Source: Paenibacillus dendritiformis (lineage in GTDB: Bacteria; Bacillota; Bacilli; Paenibacillales; Paenibacillaceae). Taken from it: a stretch of 64,000 bases of DNA. The DNA lies in assembly GCF_945605565.1 (NCBI RefSeq), contig NZ_OX216966.1, forward strand, positions 1 through 64,000, written 5' to 3'. The notes below the pieces were generated by a model, which worked only from the letters and a program-made list of their open reading frames with translations, did no database searches and had not been told where the DNA came from. Position numbers and translations under genes: made by a program. Positions 57,482 through 64,000 of this stretch are shown one piece after another (position 1 is the first letter of the stretch; the number at the start of each line of letters is the position of its first letter).

Positions 57482-57516
57482 TGTATCATTATACATCTGG
57501 ATTTATATAAATACAA
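57482..57516 (-). promoter_or_regulatory. argC promoter with two ARG boxes
   Basis: TTGTAT (57511-57516) and TATAAT (57488-57493) are spaced by 17 nt. TGTATCATTATACA (57482-57495) is a perfect TGNAT-N4-ATNCA ARG box on the -10. TGTATTTATATAAA (57502-57515, minus strand) is a weaker one on the -35, 20 bp centre to centre. ArgR/AhrC with arginine would block polymerase. Confidence 0.75.
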
Positions 57517-57555
57517 TCATTTTTCCAATTTCCTTTTCTTGCCCTCTCCACAAAG

Positions 57556-57607
57556 GAAAAAGGCATGGGGAGCGAAGCCGTAAGCTTCTCGTCCTCATGC
57601 CTTTTTT
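57556..57607 (-). terminator. terminator of the antiporter operon
   Basis: AAAAAGGCATG..GAG and CTC..TCATGCCTTTTTT form a long interrupted stem with A/T tails on both sides. It lies 53 nt after the antiporter stop and insulates it from the argC promoter. Confidence 0.75.
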
Positions 57608-57659
57608 ACTAAGCGTATAAACGCTTCCGCTGTCAGATCCGCTCCATGCGGAGAACGGA

Positions 57660-58880
57660 TTACATTTCCTTGTGCTGCTGCTTCGGCTTGGGCTTCGGCC
57701 GCTGCCGCGGCTTGCCGAACAATCCGTATATTCGCTCTGACTCCTTGGTCAGCAGCGGGCCCAAGACGGCCAAGATGAGCACATACAGTACGGCGAACGA
57801 CTGAACGACTGGCAGCAGTCCGCCCATTTTCCCGATATTGGCCATAATGATTGAGAATTCGCCCCTTGATACGAGCGTAAAGCCGATGTTCATCGAAGCA
57901 CGCCCGGAAATGCCGGCCACGCGCCCCGCGATATAGCCGGAGAGCATATTTCCGATAATCGTAAGCAGAACCCCCAGCAAGGCTACCCATACCGCGCCGA
58001 ACAGCGAGGTCGGGTCAATCGTCAAGCCGAAGCTGAAGAAGAAGATCGCGCCGAACAGATCGCGGAACGGCAAAATATAATGCTCAATCCGCTTCACATG
58101 GCTCGATTCCGCCAGCACCATGCCGACCATCAAGGCCCCGATCGCCTCCGCGACATGGAAGGTCTCCGAGAAGCCCGCCGTCAGGAACAGCGCCGAGATA
58201 ATGACGAGCAGGAACAGCTCTGCCGACTTGATATTCAGCCCTTTGTCGATAAAAGGAATGAACCTTCGCCCGATGAACAGGAAGAGCAGAATGAAGATCA
58301 AGGCCGACAGTGAAGTGAGAAGCACGCTCCAGAATGAGCTGTCTCCGCTCAGCACTAGCCCGGACAAAATCGAAATATGCACGGCGATGAATAAATCATC
58401 GAACATAATCATGCCCATAATAATCTCGGTCTCGGGGTTGGCCGTCCGCTTCAGGTCGACGAGCACTTTCGCCACAATTGCGGTGGACGAGCTCGTCATG
58501 ATGCCGCAGATAACCATCGTCTCTTTGAGCGGGAAGCCCATCAGCCATCCGAGCAGCAGACCCGAGACGAAATTAATCCCGATGTAGCACAGTCCGCCGA
58601 CGACAATGGATTTGCCCGACTTCAGCAGCCGGGTGACGGAGAACTCCAACCCGAGATAGAATAACAAGAACAGCACGCCGATGCGTCCCATGAAATCAAT
58701 AAATACTCCGCTCTCAATGAACCGCAGGTCGATGACCCCGAAATGGGGAGCATGCGGCCCGACGGCCATCCCAATCAAAATATAGAACGGGATGACCGAG
58801 AACCGGAGCTTGTTCGACACGAGTCCCACGATCGTAATTAAGGCTATCGCCAGTCCGATTTCAAAAATTAACGTATCCAT
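57660..58880 (-). CDS. khtU: CPA2-family K+(Na+)/H+ antiporter, KhtU-like
   Basis: A 406-residue membrane protein with about 12-13 helices, Kef-type exchanger. The helix-break GIMTSSSTAIVAKVL and the ion-binding acidic motif MIMFDDLFIA are present; a Pro/Lys/Gln tail ends the protein without a TrkA domain, because the regulatory domain is a separate gene (khtT, upstream). In Bacillus KhtTU expels K+ at high pH or with c-di-AMP/methylglyoxal stress. ATG 58880 follows AGGGGG. Confidence 0.88.
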   Translation of the reverse strand: MDTLIFEIGLAIALITIVGLVSNKLRFSVIPFYILIGMAVGPHAPHFGVIDLRFIESGVFIDFMGRIGVLFLLFYLGLEFSVTRLLKSGKSIVVGGLCYIGINFVSGLLLGWLMGFPLKETMVICGIMTSSSTAIVAKVLVDLKRTANPETEIIMGMIMFDDLFIAVHISILSGLVLSGDSSFWSVLLTSLSALIFILLFLFIGRRFIPFIDKGLNIKSAELFLLVIISALFLTAGFSETFHVAEAIGALMVGMVLAESSHVKRIEHYILPFRDLFGAIFFFSFGLTIDPTSLFGAVWVALLGVLLTIIGNMLSGYIAGRVAGISGRASMNIGFTLVSRGEFSIIMANIGKMGGLLPVVQSFAVLYVLILAVLGPLLTKESERIYGLFGKPRQRPKPKPKQQHKEM

Positions 58881-58944
58881 ATATCCCCCTTTGTACATAG
58901 GGATAGCAGCATATATAGACGCGGCTTAGCGCCGCCTCCCCTCA

Positions 58945-59445
58945 TCAACTTTCATCGCATCCAGTAGACAAAAATGCTTTCAGCGCTTTCAGGTGCTGCC
59001 TTTCCCCGGTGACTACCAGCGTCGAATTCGGTGCAAATTGATAATCCGGACCCGGATTAATGTGCTTCGATTGATTTTTCTCGACTACGGCGATGATGGT
59101 CGCGCCCGTTTGTTCGCGGATCTTCAATTCCCCGATGCGTTTGCCGATGCATTTTGCATGCGAATCCAGTTTGTACCATTCAATGACAAGGTCGTTCAAT
59201 GCCATCTCTACCGTTTCCAATGCTTTCGGTTGATAATTCAAACCGCCGATAATGCCGGCGATCATGCGGGCCTCCTCATCCTCCAACGTTACCGTCGACA
59301 GAATAAGCTCGGGATCTTCCTCGTCGAAATGGTACATTTCCCGGCGGCCGTCGTCATGAATAATAATGACCAGCTTGTCTCCGCTCGCTGTCTCCATAGA
59401 ATACTTCCGACCAATTCCCGGTAAATCCGATTGCCTGATATTCAA
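58945..59445 (-). CDS. khtT: TrkA-C domain regulator of the antiporter, KhtT-like
   Basis: A 166-residue cytoplasmic regulator. The N-terminal domain begins [15 protein letters not shown], matching the start of Bacillus KhtT, followed by [15 protein letters not shown]. The RCK-C/TrkA-C domain (about 75-160; [31 protein letters not shown]) binds c-di-AMP in the Bacillus protein. The TTG start at 59445 has GGAGGG 7 nt upstream. It lies between the small membrane protein and khtU. Confidence 0.88.
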   Translation of the reverse strand: MNIRQSDLPGIGRKYSMETASGDKLVIIIHDDGRREMYHFDEEDPELILSTVTLEDEEARMIAGIIGGLNYQPKALETVEMALNDLVIEWYKLDSHAKCIGKRIGELKIREQTGATIIAVVEKNQSKHINPGPDYQFAPNSTLVVTGERQHLKALKAFLSTGCDES

Positions 59446-59459
59446 TGTGATTCCCTCCA

Positions 59460-59864
59460 CTATCGTAATGATTCAGCTTTTCGCTCCACGGCTTTGCCAG
59501 CTGTGCGCATGGCTTTGTCCACGAACGCCGAGGTGAATTTTACGGGCATGAGAAATAAACATTTGAGCGCAATCGCAATAAATGCCAAAAAATGAAAGAT
59601 ATGAGGTGTAATTTCAGATGGAATGTTCCATTTTAGAATCGAAGGGGTCGTAATAAGCGGGGGCGGGCCGACGAACTTCACTTTAACGTTCGGCCTCGTG
59701 ATAACAATGGTATGCGTATACGGTTCAACCACTTGCTTCGGCGACTCGTCCGTAACCGGATGAAAATCGACATGCATCGGCATGAGAATCGAGGTGATGA
59801 GAATAAGCACCACGATGACAAGCGCGCACGGATTGCCGCGGATTCGATTGTTCGTAACTGCCAT
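59460..59864 (-). CDS. two-helix membrane protein at the head of the antiporter operon
   Basis: 134 residues with an N-terminal helix (about 14-31, [17 protein letters not shown]) and a second (about 88-107, [18 protein letters not shown]) joined by a 55-residue, probably outside, loop rich in Thr/Pro/Val, and a short basic cytoplasmic tail. The ATG has GGGAGGT 7 nt upstream. It is 14 nt before khtT. It occupies the place of khtS in Bacillus, but I cannot claim homology. The gap 59865-60090 holds the operon promoter and no other gene. Confidence 0.7.
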   Translation of the reverse strand: MAVTNNRIRGNPCALVIVVLILITSILMPMHVDFHPVTDESPKQVVEPYTHTIVITRPNVKVKFVGPPPLITTPSILKWNIPSEITPHIFHFLAFIAIALKCLFLMPVKFTSAFVDKAMRTAGKAVERKAESLR

Positions 59865-60090
59865 TCATGCACCTCCCATAACTCAGTCATCAATCGGCCG
59901 GTTAGTTCATGCCGTGGTTCTGGCAGATGAATCTTATCCATCCTCTATCCATCGTATATATATGATGGAATCATTCACGGGAGTCGTCTACTTTTGTAAA
60001 AAGAGCGTCTTCCCATATGTAGGTAACAATTCTGTAATAATCGTACCATTGGCTGACTGCCCAAGTCAAGAAAGTTTACATATATCATAG

Positions 60091-60126
60091 AGAAAAGAGT
60101 CTGAACATTCGACTGAATGTCCAGAC
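60091..60126 (-). terminator. terminator of the YitT-family gene
   Basis: Minus-strand TCTGGACATTC and GAATGTTCAGA with a 4-nt loop, then CTCTTTTCTC. It begins 38 nt after the stop. Confidence 0.7.
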
Positions 60127-60163
60127 CCTGCCTGATGAGGAATATATTGAGGTATTACTCCGC

Positions 60164-61108
60164 TTACGGCTTGTCGGGAGACAGCTTGAACCCTTCTCCC
60201 AGCACTTCATTCGTATCGCTAATAATGACGAAAGCTTGCCGGTCGACAGAGCGGACCAACTCCTTCAGTCTAATAATCTCCGTCTGGCCGACGACGACCA
60301 TCAATACGGTTCTTCCTTCCCCTGTGAAGCCGCCTTCCCCGCGCAGCTTCGTCAAGCCGCGATCGAGATCATGCAGGATAACCTCCGACATGCGTTCGGC
60401 CTCCTCGCTGATGATGAAGGCGACCTTCGTCGAGCCGAGGCCGACCTGGACGATGTCGATCGTCTTGCTCGTAATGAACAGCGCGATGAGCGCATACATG
60501 GCGCTCTCGAACGAGAGCATGAAGCCGGCCAGCGCGATGATGACGCCGTCGCAGATCGCGACGGAGAGCGAGAGGCTGATGCGCCCGTACCGGTGCAGCA
60601 GCTGCGCCGAGATGGCGTTGCCCCCCGTCGACCCGCGCCCGCGGAAGACAATGCCGAGGCCCAGGCCGATACCGATGCCGCCGAATATGGACGCCAGCAG
60701 CGGGTTATCCGTCGCCGGCTCGATGTGGCTCGTCAGAAATATAAAGGTCGGCAGCGCCAGCGAACCGATGAATGTCCGCACGCCGAACTGCTTGCCGAGC
60801 AGCAGAACGCCGATAATGAATAACGGAATATTGAACGCATACTGGGTATAGGCCGGGTTCCAGCCGAATTGGTTTTCCAGCAAAATGGACAGACCGGAGA
60901 TGCCGCCAGAGGCAATGCGATTCGGCAGCATCAGACTGTTGAACGTCAGCGCCATAATGAACGCGCCGAGCAAAATCCAGCCGTAATCAAGCACGATCCG
61001 GAGCGGATGGTGATAGGGCAGCCGGGGCTCGCGTCGCCGCGGCTTGCGGGAGGATCCCGATGAGGGTTGCGCTTGTGATTGGGATTGGGATTGAGATTGA
61101 GTTGGCAT
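60164..61108 (-). CDS. YitT family membrane protein (DUF161-DUF2179)
   Basis: 314 residues: an unusual Ser-Gln repeat at residues 3-13, a basic stretch, five or six helices (about 45-215, FRGRGSTGGNAISAQLL between them), and a soluble C-terminal DUF2179 domain (about 225-300, LTKLRGEGGFTGEGRTVLMVV). Function unknown; the family is widespread and multi-copy in Firmicutes. The gene is monocistronic. The ribosome binding site AAGGAGAG is about 13 nt from the ATG. Confidence 0.85.
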   Translation of the reverse strand: MPTQSQSQSQSQAQPSSGSSRKPRRREPRLPYHHPLRIVLDYGWILLGAFIMALTFNSLMLPNRIASGGISGLSILLENQFGWNPAYTQYAFNIPLFIIGVLLLGKQFGVRTFIGSLALPTFIFLTSHIEPATDNPLLASIFGGIGIGLGLGIVFRGRGSTGGNAISAQLLHRYGRISLSLSVAICDGVIIALAGFMLSFESAMYALIALFITSKTIDIVQVGLGSTKVAFIISEEAERMSEVILHDLDRGLTKLRGEGGFTGEGRTVLMVVVGQTEIIRLKELVRSVDRQAFVIISDTNEVLGEGFKLSPDKP

Positions 61109-61214
61109 AACGATTGCGTCTCTCCTTAGTCACCATAATTGCAAGTCATGGACACCGTCCATGATAGTATTGCATTCCGGCCACCGCTCTAGTAAAGTGA
61201 AGCGTTACCGTGCA

Positions 61215-61251
61215 GAAAAAAACCTGCCCCGATGTGAACATCGGCGCAGGT
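61215..61251 (-). terminator. prfB terminator
   Basis: Minus-strand CCTGCGCCGATGT and ACATCGGGGCAGG followed by TTTTTTT, about 65 nt after the prfB stop. Confidence 0.88.
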
Positions 61252-61314
61252 GGCGAGTCGGTCTATATTAGGGCGAGTCAAAAAGTCGGGGCTTTTTGAA
61301 CTAAACAACCTCTA

Positions 61315-62427
61315 TTAAGATTCGGAAGCGGGTTGTATTAATGTGCGCAAATACGCTTCAATGAATTCGTCGATGTCGCCGTCCATGACGGCGCCGACGT
61401 TGCCCGTCTCCACCTGGGTGCGATGGTCCTTGACCATGCTGTACGGGTGAAACACGTACGAACGGATCTGGCTGCCCCACGCGATATCCATCTGATCGCC
61501 GCGGATTTCGGCTAGCTGCTTCTGCTGCTCTTCAATCTTGCGTTCGTACAATTTGGATCGCAGGAGGGTCATCGCCCGTTCGCGGTTCTTGATCTGGGAG
61601 CGTTCCGTCTGGCATGTCACGACGATGCCGGTCGGAATATGCGTAATCCGCACGGCCGAATCCGTCGTATTGATATGCTGGCCGCCGGCGCCGCTGGCCC
61701 GGTACGTGTCAATCTTCAAATCCTCCGTCCGTACCTCGATATCGACATCATCCGTTATCTCGGGAACGACATCGCAGGAGACGAAGGACGTATGCCGTCT
61801 GCCGGAGGAATCGAATGGAGAGATGCGCACCAGCCGGTGAACGCCTTTCTCCGCCTTCAGATAGCCGTACGCGTTGTATCCTTTGATCAGCAGCGTTACG
61901 CTCTTGATGCCGGCTTCATCCCCCGGAAGGTAGTCCAGCACCTCGACCTTGAATCCCCGCTGCTCCGCCCAGCGCGTATACATGCGCAGCAGCATCTGGC
62001 CCCAATCCTGCGACTCGGTGCCGCCCGCTCCTGGATGAAGCTCCAGAATGGCGTTCATCTTGTCGTACGGCTCGCTGAGCAGCAGTTGAAGCTCGAACTG
62101 CTCCACCCGCTCGTACAGCTGCTTGACGCTGCCAGCTCCTGGGCCAAGCCTTCGTCATTTTCCTCGTCGGCCAGCTCAAGCATCATCTGCGTGTCCTCGT
62201 GGTCCTGCTGCAGCTTGCTGTACTCCTCGACAATGCCCTTGATAGCGTTCAGCTCGCTAATAATGCCTTGCGCCCGTTCGTTGTCGTCCCAGAAGTCCGG
62301 CGCAGACATCTTCTCTTCATAGTTCGATATCATCTCTTGCTTCAGATCGAAGTCAAAGAGACCCCCTAAGGTTGGTCAATTTGGCTGCGATATCCCGCAA
62401 TTGATGGCGTACACTTGCATCAATCAT
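61315..62427 (-). CDS. prfB: peptide chain release factor 2 (two frame changes)
   Basis: Releases peptides at UGA and UAA. The GGQ motif is in [19 protein letters not shown] and the RF2 tripeptide SPF in [10 protein letters not shown]. The ATG at 62427 has GAGGTG 8 nt upstream. After 23 codons (ending RGSL) an in-frame TGA at 62353-62355 is the normal programmed +1 shift. A second break near 62128-62131 is not normal: the frame encoding GLAQELA must shift by one base to continue [17 protein letters not shown]. Because RF2 is essential, a base missing from the assembly is the simplest reading. The secA gene is upstream, the usual order. Confidence 0.9.
62352..62367 (-). other. programmed +1 frameshift site of prfB
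   Basis: On the minus strand AGGGGG (62362-62367) precedes CTTTGAC (62352-62358) with a 3-nt gap. This is the textbook RF2 autoregulation site: an internal Shine-Dalgarno and a slow UGA-C push the ribosome from CTT to the +1 frame when RF2 is scarce. Confidence 0.92.
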
Positions 62428-62490
62428 TTGCTGTCACCTCGACCATAGTGTATGGGAAGGGAAGTCATTCCATTCCCTCCGATCCGAATA

Positions 62491-62518
62491 ACGGGCGGCT
62501 CCCTAATCTGCCGCCCGT
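62491..62518. repeat. 9-bp inverted repeat between secA and prfB
   Basis: ACGGGCGGC and GCCGCCCGT with a 10-nt loop. A weak terminator is possible, since no long T-run follows. It may partly separate secA from prfB. Confidence 0.4.
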
Positions 62519-62619
62519 CCTTCTCATCGGCTTATTGCCATGCCGCCGCTCAGAGTGCCTCCTGTGGTGGTTCATTGGTCACCGACAGAGGAGACTTGCC
62601 TGAAAGGCAGTTCGATTCT

Positions 62620-64000
62620 TTAATCTTGCTTCCCGTGGCACTGTTTGTATTTCTTGCCGCTGCCGCAAGGGCAAGGGTCGTTCCGGCCGATCGTTTCGCC
62701 CTTGGCAACCGGACGCTTGACCGCAGGCTCGGCGTTGGTCGACATTTTGCTCTCGTCCACCACGGCTTGGCGTTCCACGTTCTGTTCTACACGAGCCTTC
62801 ATAATATATTGGGATACTTCTTCCTGAATGGAAGCGACCATGTTGTTGAACATCTCGTAGCCCTCGAACTGATATTCACGCAGCGGATCGGTGCCGCCGT
62901 ACGCTCGCAAGTGAATGCCCTGACGGAGATGATCCATCGCATCGATATGATCCATCCATTTGGAGTCAACCGCGCGAAGCACAACGACCTTCTCGAACTC
63001 GCGCACGAGCTCCTCTCCAAGACGCTCTTCCCGCTCGGTATACTGTGCCACGACCTTGTCGAACAGGAACTCGACGATCTCGTCCTTCTCCTTGCCCCAC
63101 AGGTCATCCTTCGTAATCGTATCTTCATCAAGCATCGTCCGGTGCATATAATCGACGATCTCCTGCAGATCCCAGTTCTCTGGAATATCATCCTCGTTGC
63201 AGTGCGCGTCGACGGTGCGCTCGATGCAAGGCTTGATCATATCCATGACGATCTGGCGGATATTTTCCGCTTCCAACACCTCGTGGCGCTGGCGGTAAAT
63301 AATCTCGCGCTGCTGGTTCATCACGTCGTCATATTGAAGGACGACTTTACGCAAGTCGAAGTTATTGCCTTCGACCCGCTTCTGCGCCGATTCTACCGCA
63401 CGCGTAATCAGCTTAGACTCGATCGGCTGATCTTCCTCGAAGCCGAGGCGCTCCATCATGCCGAGCACGTTGTCTGCGCCGAAGCGGCGCATCAGCTCGT
63501 CTCCGAGCGACAGATAGAACTGTGTCGAGCCAGGGTCTCCCTGGCGTCCCGCACGGCCGCGCAGCTGGTTATCGATCCGGCGGCTCTCATGGCGCTCCGT
63601 TCCGATAATATGCAGGCCGCCAAGCTCCGGCACACCTTCACCGAGAATAATATCTGTACCGCGCCCAGCCATATTGGTCGCGATTGTAACTTGACCCGGC
63701 TCGCCCGCACGGGAGATAATCTCGGCTTCCTCCCTATGGAACTTCGCGTTCAAGACCTGATGCTTAACGCCCTTTTTCCGGAGCTTATCCGACAGCAGCT
63801 CCGAGTTCTCGATCGATACCGTACCGACAAGCACCGGCTGCTGCTTCTGATGCCGCTTCACGATCTCTTCGACGACCGCATTGTATTTCGCGTTCTCCGT
63901 CTTGTAGACGATGTCAGGCCCGTCCTTCCGCTGGTTCGGCTTGTTCGTCGGAATCTGAATGACCTCGAGACCATAGATGCTCTTGAATTCTTCTTCCTCC
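62620..64000 (-). CDS. secA: preprotein translocase ATPase SecA (3' part)
   Basis: Motor of Sec export, cytoplasm and membrane. About 460 C-terminal residues are in the window and the frame is open to the right edge. Seen: [33 protein letters not shown] and [27 protein letters not shown] cut from the second nucleotide-binding fold, the helical scaffold with [18 protein letters not shown], and the zinc-binding tail [14 protein letters not shown]. The 5' part, including Walker A, lies outside. Confidence 0.96.
   Translation of the reverse strand, partial: EEEEFKSIYGLEVIQIPTNKPNQRKDGPDIVYKTENAKYNAVVEEIVKRHQKQQPVLVGTVSIENSELLSDKLRKKGVKHQVLNAKFHREEAEIISRAGEPGQVTIATNMAGRGTDIILGEGVPELGGLHIIGTERHESRRIDNQLRGRAGRQGDPGSTQFYLSLGDELMRRFGADNVLGMMERLGFEEDQPIESKLITRAVESAQKRVEGNNFDLRKVVLQYDDVMNQQREIIYRQRHEVLEAENIRQIVMDMIKPCIERTVDAHCNEDDIPENWDLQEIVDYMHRTMLDEDTITKDDLWGKEKDEIVEFLFDKVVAQYTEREERLGEELVREFEKVVVLRAVDSKWMDHIDAMDHLRQGIHLRAYGGTDPLREYQFEGYEMFNNMVASIQEEVSQYIMKARVEQNVERQAVVDESKMSTNAEPAVKRPVAKGETIGRNDPCPCGSGKKYKQCHGKQD

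Noticed and set aside
59865..60090. c-di-AMP (ydaO) riboswitch before the antiporter operon
   Set aside because: Looked for because KhtT-type regulators bind c-di-AMP, but the conserved blocks were not found.

Overview
The window looks like chromosomal DNA of a Paenibacillus-type Firmicute. The signs are TTG and GTG starts behind strong AGGAGG-like ribosome binding sites, the ftsE-ftsX-M23-ctpB-minJ order, a full argCJBDFGH operon, a KhtTU-type antiporter, secA-prfB, and above all a secreted thiaminase I whose key residues fall at the positions known from Paenibacillus thiaminolyticus (Cys113 and Glu241 in mature numbering). P. thiaminolyticus or a close relative is the best guess, by inference only.

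Layout. 0.2-8.4 kb (minus strand) is a clearly AT-rich cell-surface glycan cluster: two large glycosyltransferases, an FkbM methyltransferase with a coiled-coil tail, a UDP-sugar dehydrogenase and a Wzm/Wzt-type ABC exporter. A divergent polytopic O-antigen-ligase/polymerase-like protein with TPR-like repeats starts at 8.5 kb, followed by galU. 12-18 kb holds a long U32 family protein, a bare 0.9-kb stretch, a tiny membrane protein and a ferredoxin-type sulfite/nitrite reductase. The convergent gap after it carries several hairpins and a holin-like mini-ORF.

19.3-27.0 kb is the most interesting locus. A TPP riboswitch with its own terminator leads thiM-thiD-thiE, which continue in the same direction into a nucleoside-deoxyribosyltransferase-like hydrolase, a thymidylate-synthase homologue carrying the Asn-to-Asp change of dCMP/CMP hydroxymethylases, a SAM methyltransferase, a HAD-NUDIX fusion and secreted thiaminase I. 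This matches the logic of bacimethrin (2-methoxy-HMP) thiamin-antivitamin biosynthesis: CMP to hydroxymethyl-CMP to hydroxymethylcytosine to bacimethrin. ThiD and ThiE could then turn bacimethrin into methoxythiamin phosphate, while thiaminase destroys external thiamin.

27.1-29.3 kb has two related intergenic tandem-repeat families and a decayed IS3/IS150-type element. 29.4-46.9 kb is mostly core: uvrA and uvrB (with a LexA-like box on a good promoter), flagellar stator genes, a DnaA-box-rich gap, the minJ/ctpB/M23/ftsX/ftsE division group, a membrane-anchored esterase, a VanW protein and a KamA-family radical SAM enzyme. 47.1-48.7 kb is an AT-rich island: an M50-like membrane protease translationally coupled to a wrecked C39-peptidase ABC exporter, followed by a subtilase-like 3' fragment. 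This reads as the ruin of a bacteriocin (possibly lanthipeptide) locus.

48.9-57.5 kb is the arginine operon, transcribed leftwards from a promoter overlapped by two ARG-box-like palindromes. 57.6-64 kb has a K+/H+ antiporter operon, a YitT-family protein, prfB (with the classic autoregulatory +1 frameshift site plus a second, unexpected frame break) and the 3' part of secA, which runs off the window.
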